Counted from the first letter of the stretch, positions 1-7,673 are shown. The stretch: DNA of 22,648 bases from CAZESH01 sp964514665 (GCA_964514665.1 CAZESH010000037.1:1-22648); one strand, 5' to 3'. A program made the numbers and translations. Notes: generated from the letters alone by a model not told the origin.

Positions 1-144
1 GGATTGGTACGAGCGTTTGGCATGCGATTGAAAGGATTTAGGTCATACTGCATTGGAATGAAACATAAGCTTGAACTATGCAGTGCCCCGGACAGGTTGG
101 GACGACGGATCTGACGGAAATAAATTTTCATCGGGTGAGAGCGT

Positions 145-537
145 ATGAGGCTGTTCGATTGGAAAAGCAGGGCAACACATAAGGATGACCGCTTTTATAG
201 GGAAATGAAAACCAAGCTGGAGCAGCTGGAAAAGGCTGTTGACCGCTCCAATCAGCGGCCTGCGGAATATCATGTGAGCATAGAGCACCTCCACGTGGAT
301 CGCCCCGTGCTGGAGCAGCTGTTGTTCCGTCTTGACCGGCTGGATGTCGACGAGATCAGCGGTTCCTTGAATCTGGGCAATAATTTCGGTACCGCCTCCA
401 ACCGGCAGATGGACGAAAGATCAATGGAGGACGGAGACCAACAGGAAAAACCGCAGCAAAACGAAAAAAAGGCTTCAAAAGGCAAAAAAGAACCCGGCAT
501 GGACAAAACGCATTCCGGATTCCGATTTCGATTGTAG
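145..537 (+). CDS. GerPC-like spore protein
   Basis: A 130-aa soluble protein. Residues 15-40 form a predicted coiled coil. Residues 44-80 (IEHLHVDR ... LDRLDVDEISGSLNLG) resemble the part of GerPC that reads roughly 'IEYKFDQLKVETLEGTLNIG'. The C-terminal 40 residues are Lys/Gln/Glu-rich low complexity. GerP proteins belong to the spore coat and help germinants reach the inner membrane. Here the protein is shorter than GerPC of B. subtilis (about 205 aa) and is followed after 106 nt by a GerPA/PF-like gene. That pairing supports a coat role, but the rest of a gerPABCDEF operon is not in the window upstream. The ATG follows GGGTGAG at about 134-140. The family call rests on remembered motif similarity, so confidence is moderate. 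Confidence 0.6.
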   Translation: MRLFDWKSRATHKDDRFYREMKTKLEQLEKAVDRSNQRPAEYHVSIEHLHVDRPVLEQLLFRLDRLDVDEISGSLNLGNNFGTASNRQMDERSMEDGDQQEKPQQNEKKASKGKKEPGMDKTHSGFRFRL

Positions 538-643
538 CGGCTGACAAGTTGCATCTCCTCTTTTTCTTAATAAGATACAGTATAGTGGATAGAAGAACGA
601 GCAAAGATCCAGGCTTCAGTCCGGTGGGAAAAGGAGGAAGCTT

Positions 644-889
644 ATGGCTGTTGTCATAAACTTCGTAAGCATCAACGTCAACAATTTATACAGGGAAGGC
701 ACGGTAAACGTAGGAGAGTCGAATCTTGCCGGTTGGTCCGCCCATGGTAAAAACAATTACGGGAACGGATTTTTCGTGGGAATCAACAACACGGTGAACA
801 ACTTCCCGATCATTGTCGACAATGATATCATCGATTCCCCGGTGAACGACTCTGACAATATTCCGAGCGCGCAAAATCAATCGGTCTAA
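644..889 (+). CDS. GerPA/GerPF-family spore germination protein
   Basis: An 81-aa protein with the GerPA/PF pattern: an N-terminal hydrophobic strand followed by INVNN, a Gly/Asn-rich centre (GKNNYGNGFFVG, NNTVNNF) and a C-terminal 'DNDIIDSPVND' tail like the 'DPDxxDQP' end of the family. No signal peptide or membrane segment is visible. Such proteins are small coat components needed for germinant permeability. The ATG is preceded by AAAGGAGG with a good spacing, and the gene ends just before a strong bidirectional terminator. It may be co-transcribed with the GerPC-like gene upstream, since no terminator is seen between them. Confidence 0.7.
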   Translation: MAVVINFVSINVNNLYREGTVNVGESNLAGWSAHGKNNYGNGFFVGINNTVNNFPIIVDNDIIDSPVNDSDNIPSAQNQSV

Positions 890-944
890 AAAGCCGCCTG
901 CTGACCGGTTCCGAATAAGGAACGGTGTAGGGGGCTTTTTTTGG
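889..944. terminator. Bidirectional intrinsic terminator
   Basis: The inner stem is GGTTCC/GGAACG-type around the loop gaataa. It is closed by an outer AAAGCC/GGCTTT pairing and followed by seven T on the plus strand. The minus-strand reading also ends in a short T run (GGCTTTTTAG). It lies between convergent genes ending at 889 and 953 and can serve both. Confidence 0.75.
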
Positions 945-952
945 GAGTGTTT

Positions 953-1360
953 TTAGAAAAAGAATTTGCCGAATAACGGCATCAGATACGATAGCATGCC
1001 GAAACCGATTTTCAAGCCGCTGCCCCAGCCTCCACCGCCAAACAGCGAGCCTCCGCCTCCCGCTTGTCCGCCCATGCCCAATAATCCGGAGCCCTGAGCG
1101 CCTTGTGCGGCTCCTCCAAACAGGGAACGTCCGCCGAACAGCATGGGGCCCAAACCGCCAAGTCCTTGAATATGCGCTTTTGCCAAGGAAGGATCGGTCG
1201 GCATTTTGCCGCTGCCCGGCATGCCTTCAAGTATAAGCGTGCCGTTCTTTACCGATTTGACGGTTCCGAAATAAAAGCTGCCGTCTTTTAATACGGCACA
1301 GACGGGCACGCCGCTTAAGCGCTTGGCTTGAATTTCATTTACAGATTCCCATATTTCCAT
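953..1360 (-). CDS. Glycine-rich protein with N-terminal beta-barrel-like domain
   Basis: A 135-aa protein in two parts. Residues 1-55 (MEIWESVNEIQ ... VCAVLKDGSFYFGTVKSVK, LILEG) look like a small SH3/Sm-like beta domain. The rest is Gly/Leu/Phe-rich low complexity (LFGGRSLFGG, GGGGSLFGGGGWGSG), ending in a hydrophobic tail (MLSYLMPLFGKFFF). I do not recognise the family. The start is the ATG at 1358-1360, because AAGGAGGTGG lies 8 nt upstream (1369-1378); an in-frame TTG further out would sit in front of this ribosome binding site. It follows the GDSL hydrolase by 26 nt on the same strand, so the two form an operon. The tail suggests surface or membrane association, possibly in the spore coat; that is inference. 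Confidence 0.65.
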   Translation of the reverse strand: MEIWESVNEIQAKRLSGVPVCAVLKDGSFYFGTVKSVKNGTLILEGMPGSGKMPTDPSLAKAHIQGLGGLGPMLFGGRSLFGGAAQGAQGSGLLGMGGQAGGGGSLFGGGGWGSGLKIGFGMLSYLMPLFGKFFF

Positions 1361-1386
1361 TGTTTTTACCACCTCCTTCAAGATGA

Positions 1387-2028
1387 TTATCCTCCCATGA
1401 TGAGAGGCAGCATTCCGCTCGCGATTGTTTGATGTCCGCGATCATTCGGATGAATAGGGGGATTTCCCATGACGGCATCCTCCAGCTTGCCGGTTCGGTA
1501 TCCCGAGATCAGCAAGGCTTGCTTGCCAGCAAACCAGGCATGGACTGGAGCAATCTGAGCGTGAAGATTTGCGGCAATGGCGGTGGTGATTCCATTGAGC
1601 TGTTGAATACTCCTTTCCGCAAGCGGACTGTTAGGAAAAGGATTATACTGTGTGCAGCAGATGATGCGGGCGCCTGATGAACGGCGCAGTGCTTTTATTA
1701 AAACCGTGAGGTTTTTTCGGTAATCGGACAATGCTTTTTTGAATACGATAAGATTTGGGCGATTGATCATGCTCAGAGCGGCATAGATCAAATCGTTTCC
1801 GCCGATGAAGATGCTGATGTCTGTTGCATGCCTGAACAGCAGATCCGTATCCAGGACTGCATCCGTCAAGTCGGCGCTGGTCCACCCAGGATGAGCAAAG
1901 ATATGCCCTTCGTCCCTTAACGACCGTTGGCGAAGCATGCCGACAATCAGACGTGGATAAGCTTTTTCCGGAGAGGATGCGCCTTCTCCCGATGTAATCG
2001 AATTGCCTAATGCGTAGTAGCGGATCAT
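1387..2028 (-). CDS. SGNH/GDSL-family hydrolase
   Basis: A 213-aa serine esterase/lipase of the SGNH superfamily. All blocks are visible: block I GNSITSG with nucleophile Ser10, block II Gly48 in the PGWTSADL region, block III GGND at 76-79, and block V HPNDRGH with Asp196 and His199. No signal peptide is seen, so it acts in the cytoplasm or mother cell, probably removing acyl or acetyl groups; the substrate cannot be told. The chosen ATG has AGGTGAG just upstream; an in-frame TTG at 2061 would add 11 residues without a binding site. It is the first gene of an operon with the glycine-rich protein and diverges from the sigma factor gene. Confidence 0.85.
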   Translation of the reverse strand: MIRYYALGNSITSGEGASSPEKAYPRLIVGMLRQRSLRDEGHIFAHPGWTSADLTDAVLDTDLLFRHATDISIFIGGNDLIYAALSMINRPNLIVFKKALSDYRKNLTVLIKALRRSSGARIICCTQYNPFPNSPLAERSIQQLNGITTAIAANLHAQIAPVHAWFAGKQALLISGYRTGKLEDAVMGNPPIHPNDRGHQTIASGMLPLIMGG

Positions 2029-2064
2029 GTTACTCACCTGTCTTTGATAAAAGATGACCAAATC

Positions 2065-2093
2065 TTGACATAGCGGTTATGTATGCATTTTAT
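2065..2093 (+). promoter_or_regulatory. Possible sigma-A promoter for the sigma/anti-sigma operon
   Basis: A perfect -35 TTGACA (2065-2070) is followed after 17 nt by a weak -10 TTTTAT (2088-2093). A separate TATAAT at 2123-2128 has no good -35. The leader to the sigma gene would be about 160 nt. Confidence 0.35.
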
Positions 2094-2148
2094 GCAATTT
2101 CCATGCCGTCTGACTGGTTCTTTATAATGAGCGGCCGAGAAGGGGCGT

Positions 2149-2238
2149 GTGCGGACATTTCCCGAAGACGTATCCGATGTGCAAGAGCGGGAAGGATTTG
2201 CCACAGAAGTTGTAGAAGATAGTAATCGGGTGTTTTGA
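2149..2238 (+). CDS. Possible 29-aa leader ORF
   Basis: A short GTG-initiated frame (RTFPEDVSDVQEREGF ...) lies between the putative promoter and the sigma factor gene. It has AAGGGG just upstream, although the spacing is only 3-4 nt. The composition is acidic and protein-like. It could be an unrecognised small protein, a leader peptide or chance. No family is recognised. Confidence 0.2.
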   Translation: MRTFPEDVSDVQEREGFATEVVEDSNRVF

Positions 2239-2258
2239 AATAAAATGAGGTGAAAAGT

Positions 2259-2810
2259 TTGCAATCAAAGGCTAACTTTGAGTATTTGAAACATATATCC
2301 GAAACCGCCGACAGAAGGGCGATTCTGGCTGATCTGATGACCCACTACGGCAATGACGTGTGGAATTTCGCCTATATCATGACTAAAGATCGCGCTACGG
2401 CGGACGCCATTACGGAAGAGCTCTTCGTAAGCATATATGAGCGCCCGCTTTCTTGCAGGAGCGCTGCATCCATTCAAGTGTGGCTGCTTGAAAAAACGCG
2501 GCTTGCGGCAAATGGACACAAGAAATCGATCCGCTTCAAACTATTTCTTCCAAAGCGGCTTTTTCAGCGGCAGAAGCTGACACTCGCCGAACAGACGGAT
2601 GCCGCATCCGAGCTTTGGCGGCTTGTGCTGCGTCTGCCGGTGAAATACAGGGAAGTGCTTGTGCTTCAGGCTCATTACAAATGCTCATGCGAGGAAATCT
2701 GCAAAATTGTGGGAATATCAGAAAATTCGGTCCAAAGAAGACTGCATATAGCCAGAACCAAAATACTCGACATGAAGGAGAGCGCATCCTTTGGATCCAT
2801 CAAAGCATGA
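2259..2810 (+). CDS. ECF-type RNA polymerase sigma factor
   Basis: A 183-aa sigma-70-family protein with only regions 2 and 4. Region 2 is about residues 30-60 (DVWNFAYIMTKDRATADAI ... LFVSIYE). Region 4 is about residues 120-170 (LRLPVKYREVLVLQAHYKC, then the helix-turn-helix CEEICKIVGISENSVQRRL). It directs RNA polymerase to a small regulon, typically after release from an anti-sigma factor. TTG at 2259 is preferred because GAGGTG lies 6 nt upstream; GTG at 2250 lies within that binding site. It overlaps the next gene by 20 nt, the usual coupling of a sigma with its membrane regulator. Confidence 0.85.
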   Translation: MQSKANFEYLKHISETADRRAILADLMTHYGNDVWNFAYIMTKDRATADAITEELFVSIYERPLSCRSAASIQVWLLEKTRLAANGHKKSIRFKLFLPKRLFQRQKLTLAEQTDAASELWRLVLRLPVKYREVLVLQAHYKCSCEEICKIVGISENSVQRRLHIARTKILDMKESASFGSIKA

Positions 2811-3993
2811 TCTGGATAAGGAACTTTCTTCGGGGCCGCTCTCTGAAAAGGGATTCTCCCGCAAATTGCGCGGTAAAATCGAGGAACGCGTGGAGCGCAA
2901 GCACAAATGGAACAACTCATTGACATCGTCGACCGGATTGGCAGTGTTGGCTCTTGCCGTTGTTCTAGTCATACGCTTGAATTCTGCCGGCGAAACGGAG
3001 CTTACCCCGCAGGCCTTCACCTCGGCAATGGAAGCGAAGCCGGACCAAAAGCCGCTTCGGTCAGCTCAAACGGTTCAAGTCCCGGGGGAGCGTTTGCCGA
3101 TTCATTCGGCTTTGCTGCTGGCTTTTAGAAGCGACACGCCGGATCAACCGCAAACCTCCGAATACCGCACGCTGCTCATTGCTCCTGACAAGAACGGACT
3201 TTCCGTCTCTGTTCAAGGCAAGGGCATTTTGCTTCCGCACGGAGATGGCTTTTGGAAAATAGATGCGCTCCATTCAGGAGGTTCACAACAGATCATTGCC
3301 CATCCGGCAGCACAAAAGCTGATCCGGCAGCAGTCTGCTTCCCCAGTTGGAGAAGTTCGTCGTTTCACGGACAAATTGCTGTTTGTGGGAAATAATGTAG
3401 CAGCTTTGTCCGAACTGCCGGAGGAAGCTTCGACGGGCAAGGGGAAGCCCGAATATCGTGTGAAGAAAATTGAGGATTTGACGGAGAAGCAGACGCTTGC
3501 GTCCACAAAACAAGATATCGCACTGGGCAATTTTCTTAAAGATCATTCTATGGAAAATGCAAATGGACAGGGTAGCGGAGATGCATCTCCGCTCTGGAAG
3601 AATATTGATTGGAGGATTTCCCGAAGCAAGGGGAAATGGGTGGCGGAAGTTCCCGCAGCCGCAAGCGGAGATTCATCAGCAGCCTTCAAAGCACTTTCCG
3701 TCGATCTTCCGGAATCGGTTGTTTCTTATGATTCCCTTGTCTGTTCATGGGAGGCAATTCGCAGCATCGAACCAAGAGCAGTGGATGCCGTGTCTTCACC
3801 GGACAACAGCTGGCTCGTAATTGTCACCGATCGGGAACTGAAAGCTTATGCCTATCATAACGGTATCGTGCCGCAGCCGCTGCTGAACGTTCCGTTAAAG
3901 CCAAACGAACGGCTGATCATGAATCAGTGGGCGCTCGGGAATTACGTGCAGGATTGGATTTATCATGCAGGCGTTTACTTGAACGACAAATGA
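2791..3993 (+). CDS. Putative membrane-anchored anti-sigma factor
   Basis: A 400-aa protein with a charged cytoplasmic N-terminus (1-44), one membrane helix at about 45-62 (GLAVLALAVVLVI) and a 335-residue domain outside the membrane with no motif I recognise. There is no HxxxCxxC zinc-binding anti-sigma motif in the N-terminus. The role is inferred from the overlap with the sigma gene and the topology. Translation starts at TTG 2791, 8 nt after GAAGGAGAG inside the sigma coding end. The 3' end overlaps the convergent GGDEF/HD-GYP gene by 19 nt, with no terminator between them. Confidence 0.6.
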   Translation: MDPSKHDLDKELSSGPLSEKGFSRKLRGKIEERVERKHKWNNSLTSSTGLAVLALAVVLVIRLNSAGETELTPQAFTSAMEAKPDQKPLRSAQTVQVPGERLPIHSALLLAFRSDTPDQPQTSEYRTLLIAPDKNGLSVSVQGKGILLPHGDGFWKIDALHSGGSQQIIAHPAAQKLIRQQSASPVGEVRRFTDKLLFVGNNVAALSELPEEASTGKGKPEYRVKKIEDLTEKQTLASTKQDIALGNFLKDHSMENANGQGSGDASPLWKNIDWRISRSKGKWVAEVPAAASGDSSAAFKALSVDLPESVVSYDSLVCSWEAIRSIEPRAVDAVSSPDNSWLVIVTDRELKAYAYHNGIVPQPLLNVPLKPNERLIMNQWALGNYVQDWIYHAGVYLNDK

Positions 3994-5525
3994 TTCTTAA
4001 TCGATTTGGAGAAGGCTGCCGCAAGCTGGGGATCAAACTGCTTGCCCGCTTCTTTCTCAATGACTTCCGCGGCTTCAAGCAACGATATGCGTTGGCGGTA
4101 AATTCGTTTGATCGTCATTGCGGAAAGCGCATCGGCAATTTGTAAAATCCTTGCTTCCAGCGGCTGCTTTATCCCTTCGAGACCGTATGGATACCCTCTT
4201 CCGTCCCATCTCTCATGATGGAATTTGATCGCATTGCACGTCGCTTCCGAAAGCTCGAGTGACTGCAGAATAAGGATTCCTTCCTTTACGTGCTGCTTGA
4301 CGACCTCATACTCTTCGTTGCTGAGTTTTTCCTCCTTGCGCAGGATTTGAAACGGGGTCATGATTTTTCCCACGTCATGCAGCAATCCGGCAATTTGCAA
4401 GTCGCGCACTGACTCCGCCTCCATCCCCAGCTGCACGGCAAAATCTCCGGCATATTGAGCTACGAACAGCGAATGTGTATAGGTGTATAAATCCTTTTCG
4501 CGCAAAATGTCCAGCAGCCGTTGGGCATCCTGCTGCAGCATGGCAATCATGCTGGTTTTCTCCGACAAGATGCTGCCGTCTTGTTTGGCGAAATACATAT
4601 TGCGGTCGGCTTCATGCAGCAGTTGTTCAAAATTTTTGAAATCGCGGCTCCAGGACAAGACTTCGCCGATGGAAAGCTGAATCGGCAAGTCGATTTCTTC
4701 GTCCAGTTTGAAGGGATGATCGCGGAGCATTAGCTGGGCCATATTTTTGATTTCGGCGGCGTTCGGACTTTCCTCGACAACAATCACAAATTCATCTCCC
4801 CCAATACGCCCCATAAATCCCCTAATATCGGATGTAACCATGCCAAGCTTGTCTGCAACGAAGGTCAGAATTTTATTGCCTGCCAGGTGGCCGTATGTAT
4901 CGTTGATTTGCTTGAAATTATCGATATCAATCAGCAACACGCGAAGCGGTTTGCCCGACTCAAACATGGTTTGACCGGTGCGGATGGAATAGGCGGAATT
5001 ATATGCGTTTGTTAAATTGTCCTTCATGCTTGCATTGCGGTATTTTTCCCGATCTTGATAAATACGTTTGGCAAGATTTAATAGAACCGGAAATATTAAT
5101 GCCACTACAATGCTTCCGATAACATGGGTATCACCCGGACTATGCACAATATAAAGCCAGCTTATGGAAAAACCGAAAAGCAGTGTAAGCAAAGGATGAA
5201 TTTGCACGATTGAATAGGCCAAAATCAGGCTGAAGGTGATATTGCTGTACCATTTCGGATCGAGTCCCGAAACCATAACCGCGGAAAGGAATAAAGCTTG
5301 CGACAACAGCGCGCAGCTTGTGCCGGCCACCCGCTTGTGCCGCCATACAGCCATGCATACAAAAGCGGTATAGAAAGAAAGAATGACCAAGAGAGCTTTG
5401 AACGAGATTTTTCCAGAATGATAAACCAATTTGATAAGAACATCGGTTTCAAGCAAAATTCCGATATAAATGGCAGCCTTGGAGAATATCAATCGCTCCA
5501 AGAAGCTCTGGTTAGCGCGTTCCAT
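3975..5525 (-). CDS. Membrane GGDEF + HD-GYP c-di-GMP protein
   Basis: A 516-aa bifunctional-type protein. Residues 10-155 hold about five to six hydrophobic segments. A GGDEF domain spans about 165-325 with an intact GGDEF at 242-246, so diguanylate cyclase activity is likely. An HD-GYP domain spans about 340-505 with HD at 383-384 (LLHDVGK), HHE at 436-438 and GYP at 444-446, so hydrolysis of c-di-GMP is also possible. The usual RxxD inhibitory site five residues before GGDEF is absent (the stretch reads SDIRGFMGRI). The ATG at 5525 has AAAGGGG nine nt upstream. The gene sits behind a c-di-GMP-I riboswitch and terminator, so it should respond to its own product. It diverges from an MCP gene. 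Which activity dominates cannot be judged from sequence. Confidence 0.92.
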   Translation of the reverse strand: MERANQSFLERLIFSKAAIYIGILLETDVLIKLVYHSGKISFKALLVILSFYTAFVCMAVWRHKRVAGTSCALLSQALFLSAVMVSGLDPKWYSNITFSLILAYSIVQIHPLLTLLFGFSISWLYIVHSPGDTHVIGSIVVALIFPVLLNLAKRIYQDREKYRNASMKDNLTNAYNSAYSIRTGQTMFESGKPLRVLLIDIDNFKQINDTYGHLAGNKILTFVADKLGMVTSDIRGFMGRIGGDEFVIVVEESPNAAEIKNMAQLMLRDHPFKLDEEIDLPIQLSIGEVLSWSRDFKNFEQLLHEADRNMYFAKQDGSILSEKTSMIAMLQQDAQRLLDILREKDLYTYTHSLFVAQYAGDFAVQLGMEAESVRDLQIAGLLHDVGKIMTPFQILRKEEKLSNEEYEVVKQHVKEGILILQSLELSEATCNAIKFHHERWDGRGYPYGLEGIKQPLEARILQIADALSAMTIKRIYRQRISLLEAAEVIEKEAGKQFDPQLAAAFSKSIKNHLSFK

Positions 5526-5570
5526 TAGATGAATCCCCTTTAGAAAAAATGAGTGCAAGTACTGGTAAAT

Positions 5571-5593
5571 AAAAAAACTACCCGAAAGGTAGT
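5571..5593 (-). terminator. Riboswitch expression-platform terminator
   Basis: On the minus strand ACTACC-tttcg-GGTAGT is followed by seven T. It lies 9 nt after the GEMM-I aptamer and about 45 nt before the GGDEF/HD-GYP start codon, as expected for a transcription-terminating riboswitch. The stem is short (6 bp), which suits a conditional terminator. Confidence 0.7.
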
Positions 5594-5602
5594 ATATAAA
5601 AA

Positions 5603-5685
5603 CTGCAGCCCGGCTATCATCGCATTGAAATGCTTAAGACCCGTGGCTTTGCGTCCCCGCCTTTCGAACGGGTTTGCCCTTTAAA
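5603..5685 (-). ncRNA. Cyclic di-GMP-I (GEMM-I) riboswitch aptamer
   Basis: The minus strand reads AGGGCAAACC, then a hairpin capped by a GAAA tetraloop (CCCGTTC-GAAA-GGCGGG), then the hallmark GGACGCAAAGCC, a second arm with GCAT/ATGC, and GATGATAGCCGGGC. This is the order of conserved elements in GEMM-I: GGCAAACC, GNRA loop, GACGCAAAGCC, and the closing AGCCGG. It lies between a sigma-A promoter and a terminator in the leader of a c-di-GMP enzyme gene, which supports a functional switch. Confidence 0.9.
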
Positions 5686-5718
5686 TATTTAGGTAAAAAG
5701 AACCATATATATTTAACA

Positions 5719-5747
5719 ATATAATAGTTTTGGAAGAGATTTGTCAA
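5719..5747 (-). promoter_or_regulatory. Sigma-A promoter of the riboswitch-controlled gene
   Basis: On the minus strand a perfect -35 TTGACA (5742-5747) is followed after 17 nt by TTATAT (5719-5724). Transcription would start near 5711, about 25 nt before the aptamer. Confidence 0.65.
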
Positions 5748-5878
5748 ATTACATCAATTATTGCTGGTTACTGGTGAATTTTATTTTACAATTCGTTAAC
5801 ACTTCTAAAAAAATCCACAAATAAAAAATAAGTAGAATAGTAGTAAAAGACAAGATACATAAAGGGGAGTAAACCGCT

Positions 5879-7594
5879 TTGACACTCAAAAATTTAAGTA
5901 CGGCCCACAAAATTTTCGGCTTGGTACTATTCATGGCTTTAGTACTGGCACTGGTAGGCATAATCAGCTACTCGTACTTGCTTCAATCCAACAAGAACAC
6001 GGCGTCCATGTATAAGGACCGATTAGTGCCGATTCAACGCTTGGAAACGATCAAATCCAACAGCAGAACCAATGAAGCTTTCCTGCTGGAAATTATTATG
6101 GCATCTAACAATAACCTCAAGCAGCAGCGATTTTTAAAAAATATGCAGACCAAAGATGAAGAAATTGACCAAATTATGAAACAGCTGGCGAGCCTTTCTC
6201 TTCCCGATCAGGAGAAAAAAATGCTGAAGCGGTTAAACGGACAGCTGATGGTTTATCGCGAACAGCGAAATGACACGGTCGAAACAGCGATGAAGGGCGA
6301 TGCGGATGGAGCTTACCAAAGCAAACTGGCGAATAACGGATCTTTGGACGCGCTCAACGCCACACTTCAAAATCTCGTTGATTATAACGTCAAGGATGCG
6401 GAACGGATCAAAATTCATAATGACCAATCCGCAGGCATTGCCCGCAATACATTAATTGCCGTAATTGTCGCCGTGATTGCTGCAGCATTGGCCGCAGGCT
6501 GGGTTCTGGCCCGCAAAATATCCGGTCCGATTTTTGAAGTAATGAAGATTTCGGATCAAATCTCTTCGGGGAATCTGACGGTAAACAAGCTGAAAATTGA
6601 AACCGGGGACGAAGCGGGACGCTTGTCCGAATCGATGAACCGGATGGTTGACCAAATGCGTCATTTGATCAGAGAAATCAAGATGACATCCGTTCAGGTT
6701 TCGGACTCATCGAAGGTGCTGATCACCGATTCCAACGCGACGGAGCAGGCTACGGCCGATATTGCCGCCACCATACAGGAATTGGCCGGAGGTGCGACGA
6801 TGCAGATGGATGACTCAAGCGAAACGGTGGAGGCAATGAAAGCGTCAATGGAGAACATCCGTCAAATCGAAGAGGCTTACAGCTCGATCAGCCATTCAAC
6901 CCGGCAAATGTCGGATGAAGCGGAAAAAGGCGGAAATTCCATCGGGGATATCAATAATCAGATGAAACGTATCCATCTTGCCGTCAGCGAATCCACTCAG
7001 GTAGTAGAAGAGCTTCAGAGCCGCTCCAGAGGAATTTCGGATATTGTCGGGATGATGTCGGAAATCGTGACGCAGACCCACCTGCTCGCATTGAATGCTT
7101 CGATCGAGGCGGCGCATGCGGGCGAGCACGGCCGCAGCTTCGCTGTCGTTGCAGGGGAAGTGCGCAAGCTTGCCCAACAATCCGATCAATTTCTCAAGCA
7201 GATTCAAGAATTCAATTCCGATATGTCCCGAAATCTTCAGCGTTCCGTCAATGTGATGGAAACCGTAAATCATGAAGTACTGTCGGGAGAGGAAACGGTG
7301 CAATCGGCAGGCGTTATCTTTGAGCGGATTGTGGATGATGCGGTGAAAATTTCCGGGCAGATGGAGGAGCTTTCCGCTTCCACGAACCGGATGTCGGTTC
7401 ATTCCAAATCCGTGGTCGAGCATGTCAACAACGTGCTGCAAATTGCCCGGGAATTCGCCGGGCATGCACAAAAAATTGCAGCCTCGACCGAAAAACAGAT
7501 GTCCATGATGGGGCAGGTTTCCTTGGCGGCGGTCACGTTGAACAGCGTGGCTGACCGCATGTATACGGCAACAGGCCAATTTCGGATCGATTAA
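5879..7594 (+). CDS. Methyl-accepting chemotaxis protein
   Basis: A 571-aa chemoreceptor. TM1 is at about 13-34, a four-helix-bundle-type extracellular sensor at 35-188, TM2 at about 191-211, HAMP at 212-265 and a long cytoplasmic signalling coiled coil to the end. The kinase-control tip lies at about 395-430 (IVTQTHLLALNASIEAAHAGE, then FAVVAGEVRKLAQQS). It differs from the usual tip at three positions: His401 for Asn, His413 for Arg and Ser420 for Gly. It would pass ligand information to CheA/CheW; the ligand is unknown. The start is TTG with AGGGGAG nine nt upstream. It diverges from the c-di-GMP gene, and the 353-nt space between them holds that gene's promoter and riboswitch. Confidence 0.93.
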   Translation: MTLKNLSTAHKIFGLVLFMALVLALVGIISYSYLLQSNKNTASMYKDRLVPIQRLETIKSNSRTNEAFLLEIIMASNNNLKQQRFLKNMQTKDEEIDQIMKQLASLSLPDQEKKMLKRLNGQLMVYREQRNDTVETAMKGDADGAYQSKLANNGSLDALNATLQNLVDYNVKDAERIKIHNDQSAGIARNTLIAVIVAVIAAALAAGWVLARKISGPIFEVMKISDQISSGNLTVNKLKIETGDEAGRLSESMNRMVDQMRHLIREIKMTSVQVSDSSKVLITDSNATEQATADIAATIQELAGGATMQMDDSSETVEAMKASMENIRQIEEAYSSISHSTRQMSDEAEKGGNSIGDINNQMKRIHLAVSESTQVVEELQSRSRGISDIVGMMSEIVTQTHLLALNASIEAAHAGEHGRSFAVVAGEVRKLAQQSDQFLKQIQEFNSDMSRNLQRSVNVMETVNHEVLSGEETVQSAGVIFERIVDDAVKISGQMEELSASTNRMSVHSKSVVEHVNNVLQIAREFAGHAQKIAASTEKQMSMMGQVSLAAVTLNSVADRMYTATGQFRID

Positions 7595-7673
7595 TTTTTT
7601 GCCAAATCTCCCTTCAAAATTATGCGCGGCTCTCATATACATATGTATATATGCGCAAGGGGAGGTTTTTTTT

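Noticed and set aside
1..144. 3' end of an upstream gene or promoter for the GerPC-like gene
   Set aside because: Short open stretches exist in all plus frames, but none has family features; CATACTG at 44-50 lacks a matching sporulation -35.
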